DNA of 64,000 bases from Gordionus sp. m RMFG-2023 (taxonomy: Eukaryota > Nematomorpha > Gordioida > Chordodea > Parachordodidae): the NCBI RefSeq assembly GCF_954871325.1, contig NC_088777.1:19631366-19695365 (forward strand), written 5' to 3'. Below the pieces are notes generated by a model, which saw only the letters and a program-made list of their open reading frames with translations, did not search any database and was not told the DNA's origin. Numbering within the stretch: the stretch's first letter is position 1; each line of letters starts with the position of its first letter. The position numbers and the translations under genes were made by a program. Shown in pieces: positions 22,660 to 34,105 of the stretch.

Positions 22660-22921
22660 TGTTGCGTTATTCCTTTATCTTATTTTTTGTTTTTTGCATT
22701 TGAACTTTTATTATTTTTGTTATAATCTAATTTTATTTTATAAACGGCGTAACCTTACTTTTTTATATATTATTTTACTTTTTTGTATTTCGTTTTATAT
22801 TCTAATTTATATGTTAGAAAATGTATAAATACCTTAACAAAAGAAAAAGAAATTAGTTAATAAAATATATTTTTACTGACTCGCACCTCGCGCAATATCG
22901 TAACCACCCATATTCTTTGCA
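22660..22921 (+). repeat. 3' LTR of the non-autonomous element
   Basis: Copy of 20756-21017, identical for about the first 225 bases, with a cluster of differences just before the CA end. Confidence 0.9.
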
Positions 22922-23329
22922 TTTTTGTTTTTTTTAAATGTTAAATTATTTAATATTTTAAATTTTTGTTGTATATCCTTAAGATATGTTATTTCGTTAA
23001 ATTTTAAATTGTAATAACATATCAAAATATTATATATACATTGGCATACGCAGCGGGAGGGGGGGGGGCAGGGGGACATATCCCCCCCCCCCAAAAAAAA
23101 GCCAAAAAATGGGATATATTTTTCAAAAATATTATTGTTTATATTAATTTATATTTGTTAATATTTACTCGTATCACATATTAAATGTATATTTTATTAC
23201 ATATATTATCACATTCAAGTTTTCCGGCGTAATATTTACTTATTATTTTCAAATCTTTAGTGGCCTAATATTTATCTACCATAATTTCTAGTCAAATAAT
23301 AATTATATCTGAAACTTCTGGTCCAACAG

Positions 23330-23820
23330 GGAAAAAGAAATTGCAACCTTGAAAATCGAGATAGAGCCTCTTCCATCACTAACAGCTATTAAGGAATTAG
23401 AAGAGCCAATTATTTGCTATTACTGAAATATCACAATAGCCTGAAAGAGATATTTCATCAGAAGCAAGAAAATTATTGGATTCAATGCTTATTCCAAATT
23501 TTATTTCTCATTAGAATGTATTATTTAATTATACAACTATTTTAAGTATTACTTTTCAAAAACATGACATTGATTTGATTAAGAAGATGAGAATAGCAGA
23601 GAGCATTTTATCAGAACTCAAGGAAATTAGGGCTAATATTGATGAAGAATTTCATATTTTATTGTTGAGTCAAAAGCAGAGCTATACGTGTTTAATATTT
23701 GTCTCCCTCAACTTGTAGCAAGGCAAGTTCATCGTTAAAACATTAATATAGGATCAGTAGAAGAGTATATCTTAGATGCAGATACGTTTATAACACAAAT
23801 AAATGAATTTTTAATATATC
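23330..23820 (+). pseudogene. hAT transposase remnant, part before the Gypsy insertion
   Basis: The text FQKHDIDLIKKMRIAESILS followed by ELKEIRANIDEEFHILL resembles the helical middle part of ZMYM1-like transposases. After that come degraded versions of the RQ(V/I)HR...Y...D.F..Q...F block seen intact at 19870-20010. Several stops and frame changes are present. The block continues after the Gypsy element at 28139. Confidence 0.6.
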
Positions 23821-23823
23821 ATG

Positions 23824-23995
23824 TGTAATATAAATGTAATTGTAAATTGAATTTAAATTGAATATAATATTAACTTTTCGTTTGTAAATTACATAACCTG
23901 AAGGATTGAATTCATGATATATATATACGTGATATTTTGTATTAAATATACTTTTACTTACTTTACCTATTTTACTTATTTAATAAAACACTTCA
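23824..23995 (+). repeat. 5' LTR of the Gypsy element
   Basis: 172 bases from TGTAATATAAATG to AATAAAACACTTCA, with TG...CA ends. The AATAAA close to its end can serve as a polyadenylation signal. Confidence 0.92.
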
Positions 23996-24054
23996 TTGGC
24001 GACGATTTTTAGAGAAGATTTATTTGATTTATTAAATTTAAAGTAAAAGACTCA

Positions 24055-24900
24055 ATGGAAGTAGCTCCTATTAAAGTTGAAGATTCAATGGAAGTAGTCC
24101 CTATTAAAGTTAAAGACTCAATGGAAGTAGTTCCTATTAAATTCCATATTCCAGAATTCGTCAAAGAAAAAGTAAATATTCAGGACTACTTATTTAACTT
24201 GGAGTTAATTTATAAAGTAAGAAATATTATAGATTTAAATACAAAAAAAGACCTGCTTTTAGCCTATATCGGAACAGACAATCTTATCAAAATTAAGAAC
24301 TTTCACTTTCCAATAAATTTAGAAATGATAAATTATGATACTTTAATAAAAAGCTTAAATTTGGTGTTCAAAGATAGTTCGAGCATTTTCGTAAATAGGA
24401 AAATTTTTTTTACGCTAAAAAGATGTAATGAGACGATTATTGACTTTTCAATTAGGGTTAAAACTGTCTGTTCTCTTTGTAATTTTAAACCGCCTTTTGA
24501 TGAACTTTTAAGAGATATATTTATCCTAGGAGTAGGCTTACCTGAGTTTGAAAAAGAACTTCGGTCAAAGTATATCGAAGGCAATATTACTTTTGAAGAG
24601 ACCGTGCGTTTAGCGATCGCGCTGTCTTCGTTGAAAAATGAAACCCAGACTGAAGTTAATAAAATAATTAAAAATAAGCCAACACAGGGTTCGAAAAATA
24701 ATTATTTTAGAAATAATAATTATACTAACGTCAATAGTTTTGATAATAATAAACACTTTAGTAACAATTATATTCCTAATAATAATTATAGACCTAGTAT
24801 CAAACCTAACTCTATTCAAAAGAAAGTGATATGCTTTCGTTGCGGTAAGGCAAACCACATAGCGAATTGTAGAACCCATGCCATACAAATGATTCTGCCA
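24055..24900 (+). pseudogene. Gypsy gag region
   Basis: Capsid/nucleocapsid part of the fossil Gypsy element, starting at MEVAPIKVEDSMEVVPIKV, in which a short unit is repeated three times. An Asn-rich linker precedes a zinc knuckle (CFRCGKANHIANC). The first coding part of the element, directly followed by protease sequence. Confidence 0.85.
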
Positions 24901-24949
24901 CGGACACCTCGCCTGTCATTTTCAAATAAAGCAACCATCGATGCGAAGA

Positions 24950-27949
24950 TAAATGGGTTGCAGCTAGCTATGGAGTTTGATGCCGGCGCCGCGTGTAGTG
25001 TGATTGATGAGGTCACCTGGAATCGTATTGGCAGACCACAATATCACCGGCTTATAAATTAGTGGGATATAATCATATCCAAATCGAAGTACTAGGTAAA
25101 TGTACTGTAGAAGTCAAAGTAAAAAATATATCAAAATTTTTACTTATAGTTAAAGGGGAGAATTCCCTTATTTTTGGGATGCCTTTCATTAGAGAATTTG
25201 ATATAAAACTACCGGAAGAAGTTCGTATTAATAAAATAAATATGAATATGAATATTCCCTCTTTAAATACGATTGTTTCAAAATTCCCTCAAGTTAAAAA
25301 AAAATTAGGTGAAATCAAACTGCAAAAGGCAGTCATCCGAATAGAACCGAACACGTTACCGATTGCATTACCAGCAAGAAGAGTTCCTTTTCCGTTGCGT
25401 CGAACCATTGAAGCTGAGTTGGACAGACTTTTAGACGAAGGCGTTATCGAGAAGGTGGATCCAACAATAACTCCAATCACTTGGGCTACGCCAACGGTTA
25501 TATCTTAAAGAAATCCGGGGCCGTACGGATATGCGGAGATTTTCGTTTAACAATCAACAAATATCTAGCGATCGATAACGATTTACTACCAACTTTCGTC
25601 GACCTAACAAATAAAATCGCAGGTGGTAAAATATTTTCAACAATAGATTTAAGAGATGCATTTTTACAATTCGGAGTTAGTCCAGAATGTAGGGACCTTT
25701 TAGTAATTTCGACACATGTCGGTTATTACCGATACCAAAGAATTCCATTTGGTTTGACTAGCGCTCCGATAATATTCCAACGCTTTATGAAAAACCTATT
25801 AAAGGGAATTCCTATGGTTAGTGTATTTTTAGACGACATAATTATTGCAGGTGAGAATAATTCCGATCACATAGTTAATTTGGAAGAAGTATTAAGAAGA
25901 TTTGAGAAGGCTGGACTGACCACGACGACCGATAATATTAAAATCGGAGAAAAGTCAGTCACTTATTTAGGTCATGTTATTGACAGTTTCGGAATTCACC
26001 CTACAGAAGATAAGATTAGCGCTATAAAAAATTTTAAAACACCTTCCAATGTAAAAGAACTACGTTCATTTCTTGGAATAGTGAATTATCATGAGGCATT
26101 TATTAAAAATTTGCATTCTATTTGTGCGCCTTTACACCGACTAACGAGTAAAAATGTTGGTTGGTTTTGGTCAGCCAAAGAAAATGAAATATTTACTAAA
26201 GTTAAAAATATATTGTCAAAAGAAGATACAATAATTCCTTATTCAGCCGATATCCCTGTCGTGATTTCTTGTGACGCTTCCGAAGATGGTCTAGGAGCTG
26301 TTATTGCACACCGATTTCTTACTGGCCAGGAGAAACTTGCCTACGCATCGAGGACACTTTCGGCGGCTGAAAAGAATTATGCCACAATTGATCGGGAGGC
26401 TTCGGCGATCATGTTCGCTATCGAGAAGTTTCATCAATATATTTTTGGAAGACATTTTATCTTGGTTACTGATCATAAACCATTACAATATATTTTAGGT
26501 GATAAAAGAGATCTTAACAAAATAACAAATAACCGTTTAATACGGTGGGCGACGAAACTATTAAATTATGATTATGAGATAATATATAGACCAGGTAATC
26601 AAAATAAATGTTCCGATGCTCTGTCCCGTTTGGGGGTAGAGAAAGCAAAAACCAATGAAGTTACAAAAAAATTCGAAGAAGAAATCAGAGGATAAAAAAT
26701 TAATTTAATAGAAGATTTATCTTTCGCTCGCAGTAAAGTCGTAAGTGAAACGAGCAATGATATAAACCTAAAAGAGATTATTAAATTAATAAAAAATCAT
26801 TGGTATATTGATAATATAAATAATTATTCGGAGATTGTAAAAAAATATATTTCGATTAAAGATAATATTTCGTTCGAAGAAGGATTATTATTTTATAATG
26901 ATAGAATTATTATTCCAGATATTTTAAAAAAGGAGGTTTTATATGTGATTCATCGAGGACATCCTGGGATAGTGGGGATGAAATCATTGTGTAGATATTA
27001 CGTGTTTTGGACAAATCTCGATACTGATGTTGAAGACTTTGTTAAATGTTGTAAGAGTTGTCAAGAAGGAAGGCCGGGAGCTAAAGAAGTGCCACTATAC
27101 AATTGGAACATTCCTACCCGACCTTGGGAACGACTACACATTGATTTGACAGGCCCCGTATCTGGAAAATATTGGTTAATTTGCGGAGACGCTTTTACCA
27201 AATGGGTTGAAGTTGTAATTTTAACACATATTAATTCGGCGAGTGTAATAAATCTGCGTAATTATTTCGCTAGATTTGGGTTACCTCGCTACATTGTCTC
27301 AGATAACGGTACTCAGTTTACTAGATCTGAATTCAAAACGTTTCTTTTTAAAAACAATATAAAACATTTTAGATCGGCCCCTTATAGCCCCAAATCGAAT
27401 GGTTTGGCTGAACGATATATACGGACGATAAAGACGCGTTTCTATGCTGGAAGGAGATGTGGGACTCCGGACCAGTTAAATTTAGCAAATGTTTTAATTA
27501 CTCACCGTAATACTCCCAATGCAACTACTGGTAAATCTCCTGCCGAGATGATGTTTGGAAGGTCGCTTAGGACGACATTGGATCAGTGGAAATTATCAAC
27601 GAGAGAAAGGACGGAAAACGCTCAATGGAAACAAAAGTACTACAAAGATAGAAGTGTTGAACCTCGGGAGTTTGTAGAGCAGCAAAAAGTTTGGATAGCA
27701 AACGAAAGGACAGCAGGGTGGCATGAAGGAAAAGTGTTACAACGAAAAAGCGCAATATTGTACGATGTGGAATCAGAGGGGATCGTTAAAAACAAGCATG
27801 CAGATCAATTGAGGGATGCACATACACAAGAGAAGGAAATACCCGTTACGTTGACCGAAGAAGTGGAAAAGGCAGAACATGAGAATACAATTCTTGAAAA
27901 AAGAGTTTCGAAACCCCCACTACGTTATCACGATGAATTCAATTTATAG
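24950..27949 (+). pseudogene. Gypsy pol region (PR, RT, RNase H, IN)
   Basis: Polyprotein region of the fossil element. Domain landmarks: protease near 24970-25240; reverse transcriptase near 25380-26000 with FSTIDLRDAFLQFGV and VFLDDIIIAG; RNase H near 26255-26600 with VISCDASEDGLGAV and VTDHKPLQYI; integrase near 26945-27700 with a HHCC-type zinc region (HRGHPG...CKSC) and core text LHIDLTGPVSGKYWL and SDNGTQF. The gene order PR-RT-RH-IN defines Ty3/Gypsy against Copia. Counted with gag, about two or three breaks are present. Confidence 0.9.
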
Positions 27950-27959
27950 TGGGGAGAAC

Positions 27960-28133
27960 TGTAATATAAATGTAATTGTAAATTGAATTTAAATTGAATA
28001 TAATATTAACTTTTCGTTTGTAAATTACATAACCTGAAGGATTGAATTCATGATATATATATATACGTGATATTTTGTATTAAATATACTTTTACTTACT
28101 TTACCTATTTTACTTATTTAATAAAACACTTCA
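27960..28133 (+). repeat. 3' LTR of the Gypsy element
   Basis: 174 bases, the same as the 5' LTR apart from one extra TA pair in a TA run. Confidence 0.92.
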
Positions 28134-28138
28134 TCATG

Positions 28139-28450
28139 CAGCACTTACATCTGCAAATATTACTTCCACAAAAGCCTTCCCAACCTTTTTCAGATGGTGA
28201 TAGAAAAAAAAATATTTGTTAGATTTTTATTATGAAGATGTTAAAGTATCTTATGACGCCTTACTAGCTGAATAACTATGTTTGATTAACTATAGTTGAT
28301 ATAGTCCCAAAAAATGCTATGGATGCTCTGCATTATTTCAAACACATTTTAGATTAAATTCCCAATGTATTAAAAGGGTTTATAAACTCTTCCCATTAGT
28401 AAACTAATGAGAGAACATTCTCTTTTTTAAGATGAATAACAGAAGCATGC
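28139..28450 (+). pseudogene. hAT transposase remnant, part after the Gypsy insertion
   Basis: It resumes the interrupted hAT text with ALTSANITSTKAFPTFFRW. Next come DALHYFKHILD and IPNVLKGF, and TNERTFSFLR, equivalent to TDERTFSNLRR at 20320, followed by ITEACRST. Stops are scattered. The piece ends at the target duplication of the miniature element. Confidence 0.7.
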
Positions 28451-28818
28451 AGAAGTACCATTTGCAGGGCACGGCCCGGATTTTTTTAAAGATTTTTTAC
28501 GGCCTGGCCTGGGTTTTTTTTAAAAAAATTTTCAGACCTGGCCCGGCTTTTTTTAAAATTTTTTTTAGGCCGCTCAGATTTTTTTAAAAAATTTACAGGC
28601 TCGGCCCGGCTTTTTTTAAAATAAAATTTTCAGGCCCGGCCCGGATTTTTTAAAAATAAACTATATTTATTTTTGATTTTTATAGCTAATAATAACGATT
28701 TTAAATATAGGCTGTTTTAAAAAATACATCCTGGCCTGGGTGTTTTTTAAAAAAATTAATATACTGACCGGCCCAGGGGCCGGGCTTGCAGGTCTCTGAA
28801 AAACATACCAAGAAGTAC
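28451..28818. mobile_element. GC-motif miniature element with 8-base target duplication
   Basis: The element proper is 28459-28810 (352 bases), flanked by exact AGAAGTAC duplications (28451-28458, 28811-28818). Removing it and one duplication restores the hAT reading ACRST-TCENRL. Inside, GGCCCGG / GGCCTGG blocks alternate with T- and A-runs at about 30-40 base spacing. The right end read inward contains CAGAGACCTGCAAGCCCGG. It is the best-defined copy of the family scattered at 0.7, 8.1, 34.5 and 55.2 kb. Confidence 0.85.
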
Positions 28819-28940
28819 AACATGTGAAAATAGATTGAAAGGTTTGGATTTTTTGAATAATAGGCATTTGACGACAAGCAAGGATGAGATAATTGAAAAA
28901 TTAGCTCAATTCCAACGAAGATTAGATTTTACATTGTAAA
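28811..28940 (+). pseudogene. C-terminal end of the interrupted hAT transposase
   Basis: RSTTCENRLKGLDFLNNRHL is followed by TTSKDEIIEKLAQFQRRLDF and a stop at 28937. It is the last part of the hAT dimerisation domain. This last stretch is open without a break. Confidence 0.75.
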
Positions 28941-29344
28941 TATATAACATTCAGAATACAATTATTCCTAAGAAACTTTTTGTGTAAAGGCTCAAAAAAT
29001 TCAAATTTCTATTTTGGGTCATTTAAATGATTCTTTACATATAATTTTTTTATAATTCACATTAATTTAAAATTGTGTATTAGGAATAATTATTAGTCCT
29101 AATAAATTTATGCTTGTATTTTTAAAAAACAATAATATTTCTCAAAAAAATTTATTATCCCTCTCCCCCCCCCCCCCAGACCAAATTCCTGCGTATGCGC
29201 CTGTATATATAGTTGATAAAAACTTGTAAAAGATCGAAATAAATATAATAACTATTGAATAAATTATTTGATTAAATATTCATGTAAGTTAAAAAAGAAG
29301 TTGAATCTATTTTAAGATTATATTATAAAAGGATGGCGAAGTCC

Positions 29345-32300
29345 ATCAGGCTACATAATGTAATGATCTTGTAATTCTCTCATTTTGAAAATGTAACTAC
29401 TGAATCCTAAATATTTGTTTGTGTAATTTAAAGTAACGTTTGTTTTTCGTTTCATTGAAAGTATTTTTTTAAACAAAAATAATTTAGATATTTTTTTATA
29501 AAATGTATTATACGTTGAAAATTGAATGCATAATTATATTGTTTAACGGAAAACAAAGGGATCCGATAGAAAGAGGGAATAGGATTTCTTTATTTTCAAA
29601 TATTTTTGTTGTGAGTGATATCATTTTCTTAATAATAGTAGCCCTGAAAATTTTATTATTTCAGCAGAGGTAAAAGACGGTGATTGTATTGTGAAAGAAA
29701 AATGAATTAAATATATGGATTGTTAGATTGTGAAACAAAAATTATTTAAAGTTTTATATATTATCACTTTTTTTATTATTATATTGAATTAGTTAACAAG
29801 ATAGAATCAGTAATAATATTAATTTTTTTCCCACAGTTGCTGTCTACAATTAAATTTATCTTATATCTTCACGATCCATCATTTAAAAATAATATATAGT
29901 ATAAATATAAAATAGAATATTTACCCATTAATACATCTCCTCCAATCTTGTAGAGCCCTTATTTATTTTTGCAACTTTAATAAATTGACCAAAAATAAGA
30001 TGAAAATGTTGTTTTATTTGAAAAATTTGTCCTTTTATCAAATGCTTAAAATGTGAATCTTTAATCTTTATTATATTATATTATACAATAAAATATTAAT
30101 AAACTGATCAATTAAATTTTTTATCTTATTTTTATTTTCATTAAATCTGATTTTTAATTATGTAGTGAAGTGCTTTCCAAATAAAGTTAAAGTAACTGTT
30201 AGCCTTTTTCTGAGGTATCGAAAGTAACTTGACCGTTATATTATACCCTGTAAATACAGGCAAATGAGAGAATTCATGTTTTAAGATATCACTGATTACA
30301 TTTACCAATTATGAAACATTCTTCAAGGCTTTTTCAGAAACACTATTCAAAAACTTATTTAATCAAAATGCATCGAATATAAATATTTCACACTCGTTAT
30401 ACGCTCAAATCTATTTGCCAAAAACTGTTCAGTTATATTATTTATAATTTGATCAATTACAGTGATAATGCTTCAACAATTTAGAGAATCTTTCCATTCA
30501 TTGCTGCACACTATCCTTGTTTGACTTATTCTATTCATATTCACTTATACACAGAGGCTATCTGGTAGTTTTAAATCAAGATTTTTTTTAAATTTTAATT
30601 TGCAGTAAGATTTATTTTGAATGGTTGGGAAGGTTATAAGTAGTGATTAAGTCAATAATAAATACATGAAATTTCTGAACAAATATCCTTTCCCTTTTAA
30701 TTCCGATAAATACATGACATTCTTTTTATTTCTGGTTGTTTTTTTACCTGTTGTCATCTCTATTTTCAGCCAAATTTTAAACAACTATTAATAATTTCTG
30801 GTTTAACACTATCTCTTATTCTCATTAAATCAATTTTTTACTTACCAACTTACTGTTAAGCTGTAGTTAGCAAGTCACTAAATCAACCCCTTTTTAAAAA
30901 TCATTATCAATTGTGAAAATGGATTAGCACATAAGTTAGCCCCAATTTTTGAATAATTAGTTCAGCACCCATTTAACCAAATATATTAATATCTAACTAG
31001 CTTTCTTATTAGATTTTAGGGCTTGTTTTAAATAAATATAATTTTCCTTTTGCATTAAATTATTTTATTGTTATATTTTTTTCACGCCTTAAGCAAAAAC
31101 AAAATTGTAAAAAAAACAAATTATAGGATATGAAAGTTGTATATAATCTATTTATAATTATTTATTAGGTGATCCGAAACATCAAAATTTAATAAATATA
31201 ATACATAGAATACAAGATTTTTAAATTCTATTAACAGTCATTTTTGCGTTGATTTTTAATGCAAACAGAGGTTTTCCCCCCAATTAATTAAATCTTTATT
31301 TTAAAATCGAATTCTGAAAAAAATAAAAACAAAAGGAGCGACTTGGTAAAAATATTTTTTTTATCCTTTTTGTTTCCATATCTATGTTATATATTATTTT
31401 GATTAGCGAATACATGTTTATAATAACGGCCCGAAATAGGAATTAGAAGGGGGGCGAAGTTTTTCGCAAAAAGAGTGAAAATTATACTTATTTAAAAATA
31501 AATTAGCATAGCACACTCTTTAGTTAAAAAACTAGCGAAGCCTCTGTCCTACTGCTACTATACATTATTCTATGCTATATGCAAGTTGGCAATATTGCAA
31601 ATTTTATATGCTTTTGCCATTTTCTTCTCTCTAAGTTTACTACAATAAGAAAAATAATATGAGATCAGACTTATTTATAGCCATTGCAAATTTGAAATGA
31701 GCGAATACACATTTATCTATAATTATAGTTATCTTCCTCTGACAAGTGTATTAGGAAAATCATATTTATCGGCATATTAAAAATAAAACATAAATTACAA
31801 CTTACTCAAATACAATATAGCTAAAATGACTTTAAAAACATCTATCCTCTATTTAACAAAGAAAAGATTTTTGCTGTCTAGATTTTCATCTTGATGTAAT
31901 TTTTTGGACTAGCGTATCTAAGCAAATCCTTGTGATCTCATAAACATTCAAATCCTACCACTCTACATAGGTTAAAAAGTTTAAATCTAAATTTAGACAA
32001 AATAATTGCAAATCTAGCTAAATTCAGTGCAAATAAAGTTTTTTGAAATGTCATGTTATATGGTAAGGTATTATGAATCTGGTGGTAAGAAGTTTGTACA
32101 AATCAAACTATATATTAGCTGCAAAATTATTCTTAATCCTCTTTATCTAATGCAGACTCAGAACAAATATGGTCTGCTTTTATAAAAACACATTCAAAGA
32201 TTAAAAAATCAACTACACCTTGAAAGAGTAAGAAAATTTATTTCAATTCACTAACCAACATCTACATGATAAAATTCTAGCAGAATCCAATAAAGGAACA

Positions 32301-33025
32301 ATCAATAGAGAGATTATATAACTTCTAGGGAATGTATTTCTGATTCTGGGGGATTTTTAAATCATTTTATTCTAACTCTTAATAATATATATTTATTTCA
32401 CCTTGCACTTATATTGATTGTATTATATACATAGAATATTTAAGTATTTAATTTCAACTTTATTTTCCGGGAATTTAATATCACGTTATAAGATTCAACA
32501 ACCTAAATTTTCATTTTGAAATAATGATATGTGCCCTCTTATTTTAAAAATTAAAACTGATTTAACGCTCAAATTTTTATTGACTCTCGTTAAAAGATTT
32601 AGCTACTGATAAGGCTTTCATCTTAAACAAATTACTATTAATTATGCTATATAAAACATGAACCGTCGGGAGCTCTCCTTGCCATATAAAGTAAATAATT
32701 ATAAAAATTTAAACTTTTGAATAAATTTATGAATACTCTTAAGTTTATAAATATTAATTTGAATGCAATTATAAATAATAAACAAATTTTATTTAAAAAT
32801 ATTATGTAAATAATCCAAAAAATTAAACTCTTGTAAATAATTATTCAAATTTTTTAGTTAATAAATCATAATTTGAGATAGTTATAAATAATTAACCAAA
32901 TTTAAAATATTATATAGATACTTTTAATTTAATTAAAAGAATACTAAAAATTACCTAATCCTGTGACGATGATTGACTTCAAAGGCGATTCAACAAGTTT
33001 ACCATTTATTTAAGCTATAATTGCT
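29345..33025. other. A+T-rich intergenic DNA upstream of PSMB4
   Basis: 3.7 kb without a recognised gene, RNA or clear element. At 31420-31560 a small GC-richer patch (GGCCCGAAATAGG, GGGGGGCGAAG) may be an element end without a partner. The last few hundred bases presumably hold the PSMB4 promoter; no TATA box or initiator can be singled out in this composition. Confidence 0.5.
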
Positions 33026-34084
33026 ATGGTGCATCAATCAACTCAAATGGAGATTGCAACTAACGAAAAACCTATAACACATACACTGTAAATCATTTTT
33101 CTTATTATATTTATAAAATATTTAGTAATCCCACGACTACTGGAACATGTGTAATCGGTCTTATATATGAAGATGGAATAATATTTGCAGCAGACACATT
33201 GGTGTCATATGGAAACATGCTTAGATATTTTAATTTTTCAAGACTCATTAAAATCAACGCTAAAACTTGTTTGGCCTTCACTGGTGATATAGCGGATTTT
33301 CAATTTATTCAAAAATTAGTTGAAGAAAGAGTGTAATTATTTATATTTATCTCATTCTTTATTATCTAAGTACAGAATACAAGAAAGTTGTTATAATGAT
33401 GGATTTGTACTGGATGCTTTAGAATGGCATACATATATAACTCGTATATTATATCATCGGTTATATTAATCAATTTAGATTATACAAATACAAATTATTT
33501 AATAGGAGATCAAAATTATCACCACTGTGGAACATAATATTAGTAGGAGGTATAACAAATTCTGGAGAAAAGTATTTTTCTATTATTTTCTTGTATACAA
33601 CAATTTCTCTTAGATTTTTAGGTTATATTGACATGTATGGTGTAGGTTATAAAGCCCCTGTTATTGCCACTGGCTTTGGTGGTATGTTAGTTCAAGTAAT
33701 TGTAAAATTAATCATTTTTTAACCTTACAATTGTTAAATATAAGCCACTAATAAGAGAAACATTAGCAACAAAAGAAATGTTATCTGAAGAAGAGGCCAA
33801 AAGCTTAATCAAACGATCCATGAGATTATTGTATCTACGTAATACAAGATCTGCAAATAAAGTTATAAAAAAATAGTTTTAACCCAATATACATTTTTTT
33901 AGTATAATATTGCACTGATTACCAAGGATGGAGTTAATATTGGAGAACCAGAAACAATTGAGGCAGATTGGAACATAGCAAAATATGTCATGTAAGTTTT
34001 ATTTTGCTAATCAATAAATAACTTATTTTATTTGTTATATAAATATAATTATTTTCTTATTTCTATATTAGTGGCTATGAATAA
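33026..34084 (+). CDS. PSMB4: Proteasome subunit beta type-4 (20S core, beta-7 position), eight exons
   Basis: A non-catalytic beta subunit of the 20S proteasome core. Exons: 33026-33087, 33126-33332, 33376-33459, 33506-33571, 33614-33695, 33745-33861, 33903-33991, 34072-34084. All seven introns are GT-AG and 38 to 80 bases long. They give 239 residues with no internal stop. Landmarks in order: KPITHTLNP, TGTCVIGLIYEDGIIFAADT, SYGNMLRYFNFSRLIKIN, GDIADFQFIQKLVEERV, RRSKLSPLWNIILVGG, KFLGYIDMYGV, RNTRSANKYNIALITKDGV, and the end YVIGYE (human ...ISGFE). An alternative junction for intron 2 (33331-33370) also keeps frame but fits the human protein less well. The propeptide is short; the start could lie farther upstream if another small intron exists. 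This is the window's only confidently named host gene. Confidence 0.95.
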
Positions 34085-34099
34085 AGATTGGGAACTATT

Positions 34100-34105
34100 A
34101 ATAAA
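34100..34105 (+). promoter_or_regulatory. Polyadenylation signal AATAAA of PSMB4
   Basis: A canonical AATAAA begins 16 bases after the PSMB4 stop codon. The sequence after it is T-rich with TATGTTTGTA, suitable as a downstream element. Confidence 0.55.

Larger units (their letters stand above)
20756..22921 (+). mobile_element. Non-autonomous LTR retrotransposon, non-coding interior
   Basis: A fossil LTR element of 2.17 kb with 262-base LTRs, a TGG-starting primer-binding region (TGGTGCCCCTTGGG at 21018), a purine tract (AGAAGAGGGAGAA) right before the 3' LTR, and TTTTT on both flanks as a likely 5-base target duplication. The interior has no recognisable gag or pol, only a short coding-like stretch before the purine tract and direct repeats of TGACTACCTATTGTGA type. 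It has the size and structure of a non-autonomous derivative. The LTRs differ at about six positions, nearly all in the last 35 bases, so it is fairly young. Confidence 0.85.
23824..28133 (+). mobile_element. Ty3/Gypsy LTR retrotransposon, Mag-like (K02A2.6-like)
   Basis: A 4310-base fossil LTR element lying inside a hAT relic, with exact 5-base target duplications TCATG (23819-23823 and 28134-28138). Parts in order are 5' LTR, a TGGCGACGA-type primer-binding start, gag with a zinc knuckle, aspartic protease, reverse transcriptase, RNase H, integrase, and 3' LTR. The LTRs differ only by the length of a TA run, so the insertion is very young. The coding region looks nearly whole, with about two or three breaks. 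The integrase and polymerase text resembles the Mag/K02A2.6 group common in invertebrates. Confidence 0.92.
23039..29203 (+). mobile_element. ZMYM1-like hAT derivative carrying two nested insertions
   Basis: The ends are inverted relatives: CATTGGCATACGC on the left, and CAGGCGCATACGC read inward from the right. The flanks are exact 8-base duplications TATATATA (23031-23038 and 29204-29211). G-run / C-run hairpins lie just inside both ends. Subtracting the Gypsy element with its duplication (4315) and the miniature element with its duplication (360) leaves about 1.49 kb, too short for a full transposase gene. The carrier was therefore a deletion derivative of the family also seen at 17 kb. 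Sequence of events: hAT first, then the two insertions. Confidence 0.88.
20690..29345. other. Segment copy B, split by two insertions
   Basis: Left part 20720-20755 (GTTAATATGATTGATTTTT), middle part 22922-23038 and right part 29204-29345 together correspond to 15465-15790 of copy A. The LTR element 20756-22921 and the hAT composite 23039-29203 fill the gaps. Both breakpoints fall exactly at the proposed target duplications, which supports the element boundaries given here. Confidence 0.75.

Noticed and set aside
22873-23094. Minus-strand 74-codon frame starting MGGGDMSPCPPPSR
   Set aside because: It reads the hAT subterminal G-run/C-run hairpin and the LTR end, so it is not a gene.
24333-25480. 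Minus-strand frames opposite the Gypsy gag and protease region
   Set aside because: Shadows of the plus-strand element; no motif of their own.
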